Shown here: positions 54,323 to 63,609 of the stretch, one piece after another
Layout: each line of letters opens with the position of its first letter
Position numbering within the stretch: position 1 is the stretch's first letter
NCBI RefSeq assembly: GCF_011745365.1
Contig: NW_024468912.1
Span: 2,728,001-2,792,000, forward strand
Direction of reading: 5' to 3'
Length of the DNA: 64,000 nt
DNA from: Cryphonectria parasitica EP155
Taxonomy: Eukaryota > Ascomycota > Sordariomycetes > Diaporthales > Cryphonectriaceae
The notes under the pieces: generated by a model
What the model was told of the DNA's origin: nothing
Database searches by the model: none
What the model saw: the letters and a program-made list of their open reading frames with translations, nothing else
Program-made: the position numbers and the translations under genes

Positions 54323-57300
54323 CTACATGTAGGAGTCTTCGCTTTCCTCGCTGCTCTCGAAGCCTGATTCACTTTCTTCGTCTTTGTATCTCTGATGTCT
54401 TTGGCGGCGAATTCGATCCCACAGGTCCTTTGATGCTGGCTCGGGTGTCTCAGATCTAGCTTGCGCTCGAGGTATCGATGATGGCTGCGAAAACCACTGA
54501 TGCTGATGGGGAACAGCGAAACTGTTGCGTGCGCCGTGGTGGCCAAGTGGGACGAGGTAGTAGGAGAGAGCTGCCACAGGGACCATCATCATGGTAGGTT
54601 TGGCCAGCCGCACTCTGTGTGACGGACGGTAATGCTTGTCTCGGGTTTCTGCACTTGGGGGGGTTGCTACTGGAGGCCTTCTATTTGCAGCGGTCGACCG
54701 GCTTTCATTCGAATCTGAATCCCACTGGGAATTCAAATCATCGCTGTGATTCAACTGCAAGGCCTCGACAGCCATGGCTGCTCCCGTAGGCCGCACATCT
54801 GGCCCGTTTCTGCCCTCGAAACTTCCGCGCCTTGAGGAGCCGGCCGACGCGGTTTTGAAGCTCTGTTCCGAGTCCGATTCAAGCACATCATCATGCGCGT
54901 CTTCACCACCATTGGGTCCTGTATAGTCGGCCAACGCGTTCCCAGGTTCGCTATCAGATCGCTGCTGAATGGCCGGCTCTGCCAGGAGAGTGTTGAGGTC
55001 TTGTTCTGGCTGCCCGGGGTCGTTACTTCTCCCGTGGTGACCATCAACTCGTACCGTCGCATCGTCCCTCGTAGAATGCTGGACACCACCATGTGTCTCA
55101 TCATCTCCCTTGCTTGGGCTAAAATTGAAGTCATCCGTGTGCGAGGGATGGTGCTCTGGTGACAACTGTGATGAACCCGGGCCTCGCTTGTGTCGACGAT
55201 CCCGGCGGCTTCGACGCTGTGTCCGAGTTGTTCTGTCGTCAGAATCGTCGTCCAGTGAAAGGTAAGTGTCGTCACCAAACAAAGACGACTTTCTGGGGGG
55301 CCGCGCCTCCTTCATTATGACTTGGGGCACCTGGAGCATAGTGGCCATCGTGGGTATCACATGCACAGCGGGAGGTTGGAGGCAGTGGTATGCGTCGTAA
55401 AGGGCATCCATCATGGCATCGTACATATTCTTCTTAAAGCGACGGAACATGAAGAAGTCCATTTCAGGTTTCCTCGATTGTGCTCCTCTGGGATCTGCAT
55501 ATGACTGCGAACTGGAAATAGGCCGCTGTCCATCAAGAGACTCAGGAGAAAGACGAAATTGCTCCAAACCATCGCGTCGCAAAGGGCTGTCTACTGATGA
55601 AAGTGAAACAGACTCCGACTGCGGAGTATGAGGGCCTGGTTGGCTAATATCAAGGACAGAGGGAGTTGAGCGATCTTCAGACGGTAAACCAGACTGAGGC
55701 CTGGAGTGGAAGCCGTTTAGATCACGATCCATAGCAGAGCCAGTATATGTTTGCTCTTTCGAGTCAACCTCTTCAGGTGCTGGTGAGGCTGCCTCATCCT
55801 CAACGTGAGCGTGCAGCTTTCGATCTCTATCCTCCTCAGGCCAGCCATCTTCCTCGGAATGATCATCAATTCCAGATTGTGGGGAGTGCTCGTCTTGATC
55901 TCGTCCCACCCGCCCCCACCCAGTGTCGTTATGGGTTTCCCCCCGGGTTTGACCACGAGACATACCTGGTATACCATTGTACATTTGTCTACGTGGTGCC
56001 GGGCTGTATTTGCTTCCAGGCACACTCTCGAAATGCCTCAGCGCTTCATCCCCGTAAAGTACGTTGCTGTCTTGTTCTCGGGCGTACTGGGCGGCTTGGC
56101 CTGCATGATGAGTCTCATTTCTCTCCGATAGAGGCCCAACTGAGCCTGGAGATGGGATTTGTATTTTCAACTTCTTTTGTCTCCCTGTCGTTGTCTCGCG
56201 CCGAAGGGGAGAAGGGGACAAAGAAAGCGAAGGGACTGGAAGAGGTGCAGAAGGTGGACCAGGTGGCGAGGCCGTTGCGTCCTCAGCTGTTGGTGCGGGA
56301 GGCCCTTTCCGAAAGTTGGCACCAGGGATATGTCTCCCATTGGAAGGCGGCAGGATTGGTCTTCTGCTGTCTTGAGGAGACACATTGGATGGATCATTCA
56401 TCAAGGTGTCTTGAGCCATATTCTCTGATACTCCCGGCCCTTTCGTCCTCCCTGGTTTGGATACTATCCTGGGCAATGGCAATGCACCACTCATCACTAC
56501 TCTCTTGGAGCCTGGCTGCGATGGCTTGATGTATTCCGTCTCTTTCCTGCGCCTCGGTATGAATACCTGCTCTGGCTGTTGCTGTCCTGTATCCCGCCTA
56601 GGCCTCACTCGGTTGCTCTGTCCTGGTCTGTTTCTGGATCTCTCTGCTGTCTTTTTGCGCTGGTCTGTTTCTCTATAAAACCGGGAGGCGAGCCGTGCCA
56701 AATCACGATAGTCAAGGTTGTCGAGATATGTCCTCGAATGCCGTCGGTCTGATTCTTCCTGGCGATCTCCTATTGCGTTGGGATGCATGCGCTGTGAGTT
56801 TGGTTCGCCTTGTAATATCTCTCTGTCTCGATCATGGGCCACAGCCTCTTTCTCGGATGTGACGTTCTGTATCTGTCGTATTGCCTGATTTATGATCTCA
56901 TCCTTGAAAATCTTCATTTCGAGCTGTATCACTTTCGTTCTATTCTCTTCTTGAAGCTGGGCCTGTTGCTTCTCTGCCTTGATAAGGTCCAGCTCCTCGC
57001 GTAAAAGTCGAAGATCTGAATTCAGATTTTTTTTATTCTGCTCAGCAGGCTGTGCAAGGGGATCTGCCGAGTTGTAGTTCATGCCTGGATAATACGTCGG
57101 TGGCCATGGTGGCTGACCCTGTGCTGGTGGTGCGTACCGTCCTGGGCCCGGATAATTTGGTGGGCCGAATGGAACGATACCAGGAGCACTCCGATATTGA
57201 TACGAGCCATGTCGATAAGGGTCAAGGGCATAGCCATTATGTGTCGACTCGGATTGTCGACCAAAGGGATTGCGAAGACGTTCATCTTGGTAGAACTCGT

Positions 57301-57460
57301 CACTGGACGTTTCCGTTGATGGAGGGCGCTCAAAGCCCGATGTCGTGCGCTGTGATGAAGTTTGGCTTTGTCGAGCAAATCTTTTGGGCAGGCTGGAAGC
57401 CAAACCTTGCCGTCTTGTATCTTCTGGAGTATAATCAAGATATGAAGCCAGCGACGACAT
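54323..57460 (-). CDS. Large disordered protein with coiled coil, unknown function
   Basis: Single open frame, 1045 residues from the ATG at 57460 (upstream extension to 57520 has only a TTG). N-terminus MSSLASYLDYTPEDTRRQG, then a Pro/Gly/Tyr-rich segment (PGPGRYAPPAQGQPP), a coiled coil at about residues 145-205 (LRLLREELDLIKAEKQQAQL; TKVIQLEMKIFKDEIINQAI), then 650 residues of Ser/Arg/Asp/Gln-rich low-complexity sequence. One short hydrophobic/aromatic island (DFFMFRRFKKNMYDAMMDAL, about 670-690) precedes more disorder. The C-terminus is acidic (EESESGFESSEESEDSYM). No enzyme domain, signal peptide or membrane segment. It is head to head with the STAND receptor gene (497 bp between ATGs); a link is possible but unproven. 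Confidence 0.65.
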   Translation of the reverse strand: MSSLASYLDYTPEDTRRQGLASSLPKRFARQSQTSSQRTTSGFERPPSTETSSDEFYQDERLRNPFGRQSESTHNGYALDPYRHGSYQYRSAPGIVPFGPPNYPGPGRYAPPAQGQPPWPPTYYPGMNYNSADPLAQPAEQNKKNLNSDLRLLREELDLIKAEKQQAQLQEENRTKVIQLEMKIFKDEIINQAIRQIQNVTSEKEAVAHDRDREILQGEPNSQRMHPNAIGDRQEESDRRHSRTYLDNLDYRDLARLASRFYRETDQRKKTAERSRNRPGQSNRVRPRRDTGQQQPEQVFIPRRRKETEYIKPSQPGSKRVVMSGALPLPRIVSKPGRTKGPGVSENMAQDTLMNDPSNVSPQDSRRPILPPSNGRHIPGANFRKGPPAPTAEDATASPPGPPSAPLPVPSLSLSPSPLRRETTTGRQKKLKIQIPSPGSVGPLSERNETHHAGQAAQYAREQDSNVLYGDEALRHFESVPGSKYSPAPRRQMYNGIPGMSRGQTRGETHNDTGWGRVGRDQDEHSPQSGIDDHSEEDGWPEEDRDRKLHAHVEDEAASPAPEEVDSKEQTYTGSAMDRDLNGFHSRPQSGLPSEDRSTPSVLDISQPGPHTPQSESVSLSSVDSPLRRDGLEQFRLSPESLDGQRPISSSQSYADPRGAQSRKPEMDFFMFRRFKKNMYDAMMDALYDAYHCLQPPAVHVIPTMATMLQVPQVIMKEARPPRKSSLFGDDTYLSLDDDSDDRTTRTQRRSRRDRRHKRGPGSSQLSPEHHPSHTDDFNFSPSKGDDETHGGVQHSTRDDATVRVDGHHGRSNDPGQPEQDLNTLLAEPAIQQRSDSEPGNALADYTGPNGGEDAHDDVLESDSEQSFKTASAGSSRRGSFEGRNGPDVRPTGAAMAVEALQLNHSDDLNSQWDSDSNESRSTAANRRPPVATPPSAETRDKHYRPSHRVRLAKPTMMMVPVAALSYYLVPLGHHGARNSFAVPHQHQWFSQPSSIPRAQARSETPEPASKDLWDRIRRQRHQRYKDEESESGFESSEESEDSYM

Positions 57461-57957
57461 TGTGAGCCGAAGGAGAGAGAGAGAGATTTGAGCGTGCCCG
57501 TGGACGTTCTGGAACCTCAAAAATCTACCGCGGGGCCCTCGCCCAGGTGTTTAAAACATTTCTTTTTCCAATAGAAACTGGATGCAAACCCGTTTTCAGC
57601 CGCATGGACAGAAGCCCGAGAAGGTTTGGTTCACTGCCACAAGTCAGCCCTGCGACCCTGCATGCGAGCTGAATGACTACCTCAGAGGCGTGAGGGTGGT
57701 CAGCGCGGAGGTGGGTGCTTGATACAGTTAATACAGAAGAGAGGCCTCTTTGCATAAGGGATTTGCACTCGGTATGCTGAACAGATCGGGGTTAAATGTA
57801 ACTGCTCCTTCGAAACCTGCCGTTGTGTACCCACTTGAACTAATCCATTGTAGAGCCCGTAGCCTTGTCTGGCACATTCTGTGCGATTTTGACAAGGTCA
57901 CTCAGTAAGTACTTCTACAAGTACTTATAAATACTTGAGCCCGGTATTCTGCACTAG
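57461..57957. promoter_or_regulatory. Divergent promoter with AAGTACTT repeats (disordered protein / STAND receptor)
   Basis: 497 bp. AAGTACTT occurs at 57907-57914 and 57919-57926, with AAATACTT at 57929-57936, all within 52 bp upstream of the receptor ATG. The same octamer forms the palindrome between the two SesA-like genes. Confidence 0.5.
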
Positions 57958-60900
57958 ATGTGTCTCTCTGCTGTTGTCCGAGAGGGGTTTCACATGAACA
58001 ATGCTGCCTTGCTTTTCAAGATGCCATCTCACATTCCGGAAATTGACAACTCGAGCGACAAGGTCAAAGCGAGCAACACGAGCACCGGCACACAGCCTTT
58101 GCATTCAGGACGTGGTAATCAGATCGTTTTTACGGGCCCTAGCCCGGTTCACATTGAGCGACTTGAGTTCTACAGCCCTGCCGATGCACCTGAAGAGCAA
58201 ACCCGTACGTATCAGAATGACTGGTATCATTTGCGTAAAAGATCACTGCTGATTCAAGGTAATTCAGAGACAGCGAGGAACATCGTCAAATGGTTGAATT
58301 CGCAGGCAGCACCATTCCATAAGCCCTATGTTCAGCAATTGCACAGCAATTTCCAGCAACAACGGGTTGCTGAGATAGGGACATGGGTTCTGGACAGTGA
58401 CGAGCTCAAAGACTGGAAGATCAAACGTCGAATGTTGTGGATGCATGGCATTTGTGAGTTGATATCTGCGATGCCATTTCTTCATGTTGGCATGTTCATT
58501 GGTTTCTCTGACATTCTCTGCATGACAGTCGGGTCCGGTAAAACCATGCTCGCGTGAGTTGCTTGTGTCCTTTCATGCCTAAAAAAAATCATCATCGCTC
58601 ACCACGTGGTTTTCAGCTCCTTGATCATTGACCACCTGAGCAAGAGAGTCGAATCGCGCAACGACACGGCCTGCATTTTCTTCTACTTCCAAAGAGAAAC
58701 CAGGCAACCAACGGTGGTACAGGTCTTGGCATGCTTGCTGGCCCAACTGTTGCAGCAGAGAATAGTCCAAGGTGAAGATGATCAATGTGCAGATGGCTTG
58801 CGAGCAGTTCACGCCAAGTATCAAGCCCACGAGCCCGAGAACCCCCTTCCGGTCGAGGAGCTGCTTAAACTTCTTGGCTTGCAATCTGCCCTATTCAAGC
58901 AAGTATACCTCGTAATCGATGCACTCGACAATTATGAAAGTTCTCTCAGAGAACAAAAGTTGATGCTGGACACCATACAAAGCCTGCCGTGCCATGTCAA
59001 GATCCTGATCACCACAGCATCCGGCCCAGCTGTGGCTAACATCCTTCAGACCAGCAGGGATTACGAACTATTGGTCCGATCACATGGTACCGACATTGAA
59101 GACTATGTGAGGTATCGCATTGACGAAGACGAGAATTTACAACGGCTGGTGCGACAAGGGCAGGCCGAAGAGCCAGGGTTCAAGGAAAAGGTGATTAAAT
59201 GTATCAGGCTTGCAAGCAAAGAAGTGTACGTTGGGCATTAGACAATGCATACATTCAAGATCTCGGGTGCTCATACTGTTTGAGTAGTTGCTGACGTCCG
59301 CTATACATAGAATACTTGTTGCTACGCTGCATATCAATGGCCTCCGCAACCAACGGTCTCTGGGAGACCTCAATACCGCCCTCAAAAAGCCACCCGAAGG
59401 TCTACCTCAGGTGTTCAACTCCGCCATTGAGCGGATCAAGAACCAATCTTCAGAATCCGATCGAGCCTTCTCAAGGCACGTACTGACTTGGCTGGTATAT
59501 GCCGCGCGACCAATGAAGGTGAAAGAGCTCCTACATAGTTTTGCCATCACGAAAGCCGAAAATGCTTCTGATCGACACTTTGACCGGCCTCCAGAAGACT
59601 TGACGTCAGTTTGTGAAGGTCTCGCCTTCGTGAACCCGAGAGATGAGGTCGTGCGATTGGTTCACGACTCTGTCCAAGACCTTCTTCAGAAAGCCGGTCT
59701 ACTGTCGCGGGAGCCCTACACTATGATGGCGCGGCAGTGTCTGAAATACCTTCTTTCTGATGATTTCTCCAAGGAAGCATCCAGCCACGATGATGTTCAG
59801 GAGCGTAAACGGAGATACGCTTTCCTTCCATATGCTGCCGAGTACTGGAAGGCGATTCTGCAACAACAGAACGGGGATGGCGTAGCAGAAGTTGAGGAAC
59901 AGGCCATGCAACTATTGAGACATGACAGAAAGGTCACGAGCTGGTTCCAGACCGTGGTCAAGGATGCTCCTGCAAAGGTATCCGGCCTCCACGCCTTGGT
60001 GTACTTTGACTGTGGCACCTGGGCAGGAAAACTCATCGAGGAAGGCATGGATGTCAACACAACGTGCTCGCAGGGGCAAACACCGCTGCACTGGGCTGCA
60101 GGGAAGGGGCTTGCATCATTTGTCGATCTGCTCCTACGAAAGTCCGCTCGCCCCGATATCCGAGATGCTAACGAGAACACTCCGTTGCATATGGCGATCA
60201 CGGCTGCCGGTTCTAGGGCTGGTTCCAAGTACAAGAGAGTGATTGCACAGCTGGTGGCTCAAGATGCTGGTCAAATGAACGTGCGCAATAAGGGCAAAGG
60301 CGGTCTCACGCCTTTTGAGCAAGTAATCAAGCACGGCCCCGTCTGGGCCATGCGGATTCTAGCAGAGCACCAGCCCGTCACAGATGTCGTAGGAAACGAA
60401 AGGGATTGGTCTCCTTTCCGGCAAGCGATGAGTCTCGCTGACCCGAAGTGGAAGTTCTGTATCGTCTCATCACTTCTTCAGGGTGGCGCATTTGTCAAAC
60501 AATCCGGACGCTGCTTGTGGCATCCCATGATCGCCGCAGCCCAAGCCGGAACCGAGGACATTGTATCGCTGCTGCTGAAGTACGGTGCTCTGACGAATGT
60601 CGAGGACTACAACGGCAGCACACCTCTGGAGGCTGCTATAATCTATGGCTATGCACGCATTGCGCAGCTTCTCATCGATCACGGCGCCAATGTACAGCGT
60701 AAGGACAAGGACGGATCCACGCCTCTCATCCAGGCAACCAAACATTGCAGGTCTCGTATCGTCTGGCTCCTGCTGGACAAAAAAGCAAATGCTGACGAGC
60801 AGGACTCGAGTGGTTCAACTGCGCTACATTACTCTGTTGATCACAGAGATAATTCGATTACATGGTTACTGGCAATACGAAATGCGAGTCCGATCATTCG

Positions 60901-61531
60901 AAACTTGAGCGGGTTCAGCGCACTGGATCTAGCTGCTCTCCAGGGAGATTCCTGGGTATCCTGGATTCTACTGAACAATCGAGGAACTGGAGGCGAGAAC
61001 GAAGACGTGAAGCGCGAAGCGTCCACGGCGCTGTGCCTCGCAGCCAAGCAAGGTCACCAGCGTGTGGTGCATCTGCTCTTAACATATGGGGTCGATATCA
61101 ATGCAACAAGTGCTGACGGGATGACAGCTCTCGCTCATGCAGCACTTGAGAGGCGTCGGGATATGATACAATACCTGCTCAGAGAGAGGGCATCCAGTGA
61201 TATACAGGACCAAAACGGAGCCACGGCACTCCATCATGCCGTGAAACCCGGCGATGAGAGGGATATTATATACATGCTACTAAAAGCGGGGGCGAAAGTC
61301 GACATTCAGGACTCTAGAAAGAAGACAGCCTTGATGTTGGCAGCAGAGCTAGGAAGAGAAGAGGATGCCCATGTTCTGCTCAAGTTCGGAGCGAGTCTTG
61401 ACATTCGGGATGCAGAAGGCCAGACGGCAAAAGATATCGCAAAAGAGCGGGGTTGGGAGATGATTGTGGCTATCATGGAACATCCTTTGGCGTCACAACG
61501 AAATCTGGGCACAGAGGCGGGCGGGGCCTGA
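57958..61531 (+). CDS. NACHT-ankyrin STAND (NLR-like) receptor with N-terminal amyloid-type motif
   Basis: Four exons: 57958..58453, 58529..58553, 58617..59225, 59311..61531; 1116 residues. Introns of 75, 63 and 85 nt all keep frame. Exon 2 is only 25 nt and encodes the P-loop core (joined: WMHGI|FGSGKTMLA). Residues 40-55 hold NTSTGTQPLHSGRGNQ, shared with both SesA-like proteins downstream. Next comes the fungal NLR linker (about 86-165, ending LKDWKIKRRMLW), then NACHT: Walker A about 164-173, Walker B VYLVIDALDNYE, and KILITTAS where most relatives have a TSR arginine. A helical region leads to about 12 diverged ankyrin repeats (from about residue 600 to the end, e.g. NGSTPLEAAIIYGYARIAQLL). 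Lacks a large N-terminal effector domain, as in receptors that activate a separate protein. Start may instead be ATG 57994 or 58021. Confidence 0.87.
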
Positions 61532-61540
61532 TTTTCCTTT

Positions 61541-62158
61541 CTATCTGCTTCGAGTGTAGTATAATGGTCCATTGAAGACACCACTAAACAAAGGACCATC
61601 ATCAGTACGTTGGTCGCCCGCTCCAGAATGAATTGTCTGTCTTCCATTCCCGGTGTTGCGTACTGAGATGAATGAGCTGCCACGGTGTATAAAGGAGCCC
61701 CTGCTCACTGTGTCTGACAGTTCTTGAACCTGTGCCCGCGTTGCTGTCCGGATAGTTTGATTTGCTGTCAAGACTTGCAGGTCCTCCATGATTCCTGTCT
61801 TGAGCAACATGACCCTCTCTGCTTTGCGTATTGTTCTGATGGCATTGAGTGATTTCGCTATTCGGGACGCCTCGCTGGAACGCATGGCATGGCGGAATAT
61901 GCCCTCCAACTCCTCGACCTTTTCCTTGCACATCTCGAGTGACGGCTTCATGTCTTTGTAAAAATCGTCAGATTCGTTTGTGTGGAATTCGTCTATGGCT
62001 TTTCGGATGGTGATCTTTATAACAGGTAGCCGCGATGCTACGTCGCGAAAGGATGCTGGCAGCCCGGATGCATCCTTGACGGCGTTGTAGATTTCAAGTG
62101 AGGCGTCAATCACCGAGATAATGCTCGAAATGAGCCCTAGTACCTCGATTCCCGACAT
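61541..62158 (-). CDS. SesA-like NLR-associated protein with C-terminal amyloid-type motif (first copy)
   Basis: Single exon, 205 residues from ATG 62158 (upstream frame only offers TTG). Residues 1-135 match the SesA pattern as I know it: an N-terminal hydrophobic helix MSGIEVLGLISSIISVIDAS, NAVKDASGLPASFRDVASRLP, then EMCKEKVEELEGIFRHAM and a last helix GIMEDLQVLTAN. SesA is a domain found at the N-terminus of fungal NACHT/STAND proteins or as a separate protein beside them; membrane or cell-death activity is proposed for related HeLo-type effectors but not shown here. Residues 168-183 are NTGNGRQTIHSGAGDQ, followed by GVFNGPLYY: the tail motif. Its stop codon is 9 bp from that of the receptor, on the opposite strand, so the 3' UTRs must overlap. 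Confidence 0.8.
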   Translation of the reverse strand: MSGIEVLGLISSIISVIDASLEIYNAVKDASGLPASFRDVASRLPVIKITIRKAIDEFHTNESDDFYKDMKPSLEMCKEKVEELEGIFRHAMRSSEASRIAKSLNAIRTIRKAERVMLLKTGIMEDLQVLTANQTIRTATRAQVQELSDTVSRGSFIHRGSSFISVRNTGNGRQTIHSGAGDQRTDDGPLFSGVFNGPLYYTRSR

Positions 62159-62871
62159 CCTGAGTTTCGGATAACCGCAAAAAATCTGTAATGATGTCAA
62201 CGCAGAGCCTCACAAAGTCGTTGCGGGTCTAACCATACAATCTTTCGTCTTGTTTTCGCTGGAAGCTTGGTGTGGGCAAAATGGTGATATCGAGACAAAT
62301 AAGGCTCTGATTCCACAGCCTTATCCAGACCTTTTCCCCCTCTTTTCGTTTTTCGTTCTTTAGTTCGGCTGGATTTTCGGAGGAGTCCACACTGTTTGAT
62401 TACATTGCATAAGTACTTAAGTACTTATACGCAGCTTGTTCGGGGGCGAAGCCACCTGGGTTGTGCCACTTATCTCACCGCCATGCCATCTCAGTTTGAG
62501 TGACATGGCATTGCATTCCGCGCCACCCACACCACTCTGAGTTGTACAGTCTATCGCTTTCCATGCATTCGAGAGCTTCCTGTCCAAGCCAAGCGGGAAA
62601 TGGATGTATGAGCTGATTACTTGAATGTGGGTGTCGAGTGACTGTTCAGTACCCGAGAATTTCGAACACTCATCAGTCTAGCGCGGCAAGAACGTCGTAA
62701 TTACCATATATGCATGTATCATGGCTCGGATTTGGGCTCTAAATCTGGTAGTCTGATGCATTTTAAGGCTCTGTCATCCTGTAGCCTCAATGTTGATCTC
62801 ACAAACTCCTTTCAACTTGACATATAACTATAAAATAAATTCGTTGCTTCTCACGTCATTGCACACCGGAC
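62159..62871. promoter_or_regulatory. Divergent promoter between the two SesA-like genes
   Basis: 713 bp between ATGs. It contains a perfect 20-bp palindrome, ATAAGTACTTAAGTACTTAT (62409-62428), made of two AAGTACTT units, about 250 bp upstream of the first and 445 bp upstream of the second gene. Confidence 0.5.
62409..62428. repeat. Perfect palindrome of two AAGTACTT units
   Basis: ATAAGTACTTAAGTACTTAT is its own reverse complement. The same octamer occurs twice just upstream of the STAND receptor. Could be a shared regulatory site; such GTAC-rich motifs are also scattered in other spacers of the window. Confidence 0.75.
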
Positions 62872-63609
62872 ATGTCCTCAGACAAAATTCGAATCAAGGA
62901 CTGGATCCAGCCGCGCCATCCTTCCAAAATGCCGAGTCAAGCAGCCACAAAGATCATGATATGTGTGAGCCACATATTATTGTCGATTGATACGATCGTC
63001 AACGTCTGTGGCCCCAGCCGTCTCAAGGGACCCGAGGACGAAGGGTTGCCGGAAGCATTTCCTGTCGTTCTTGAGCACCTATCCACCACTGCCAGCGTTT
63101 TTTGTGCCATCAAACGCCGTCTGAGTGATCGGAACTGTGACAAAGACTCCAGGGAGCAAAAGGAAAGTTATCCGAGCGTTCAACAACTCGTCGACGACTG
63201 CAGAACCAAAGCGACCAAGATGGCAACAATATATGAAGCAGTTGTGCCGGGAGACGCAAAGGGCCGCGAGACTCGTTACCGTCAGAAGACTTCGGTAGAT
63301 GAGACTGTCGAAGCACTGATGAAGGATATGCTGGCATCTATGCTTCAGGTCGCAGAGTCTCCTCTTGGGCTCATCAAAGAGAAAGAGCAAAACGAGTTAA
63401 AGGCAGCTCTGGATTTAGTCGCAAAGCTGCCGCCATCTTTAACGGAGGAAGAGCAGTTTGGATACGTCTACCATATCAACAACAACGGCTCAGGGCTTCA
63501 GCCTGTTCACTCCGGGCGCGGACATCAGCATATCTATGGGCACAACATGGGTGGGACCTTCCACGGGGCAACGCATGTGTACTCTGCCAAACTTCACCAG
63601 GAGGACTGA
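62872..63609 (+). CDS. SesA-like NLR-associated protein with C-terminal amyloid-type motif (second copy)
   Basis: Single exon, 245 residues from ATG 62872 (ATG 62929, residue 20, is an alternative). The body matches parts of the SesA pattern that the neighbour keeps less well: GLPEAFPVVLEHLSTTASVF (about 58-77), VDDCRTKATKMATIYEAVVP (about 107-126) and VEALMKDMLASMLQVAES (about 146-163). Residues 204-219 read NNGSGLQPVHSGRGHQ, then GGTFHGATHVY, aligning without gaps to the motifs of the receptor and of the first SesA-like protein. No signal peptide. The N-terminal 20 residues look poorly conserved and an intron or later start is possible. Probably a second effector or a decoy for the same receptor; this is inference. 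Confidence 0.72.
   Translation: MSSDKIRIKDWIQPRHPSKMPSQAATKIMICVSHILLSIDTIVNVCGPSRLKGPEDEGLPEAFPVVLEHLSTTASVFCAIKRRLSDRNCDKDSREQKESYPSVQQLVDDCRTKATKMATIYEAVVPGDAKGRETRYRQKTSVDETVEALMKDMLASMLQVAESPLGLIKEKEQNELKAALDLVAKLPPSLTEEEQFGYVYHINNNGSGLQPVHSGRGHQHIYGHNMGGTFHGATHVYSAKLHQED

Noticed and set aside
59990..61531. Ankyrin repeats as near-identical, fast-evolving repeats typical of some fungal NLRs
   Set aside because: The repeats are clearly diverged in sequence and length, so they are not of the high-identity class.
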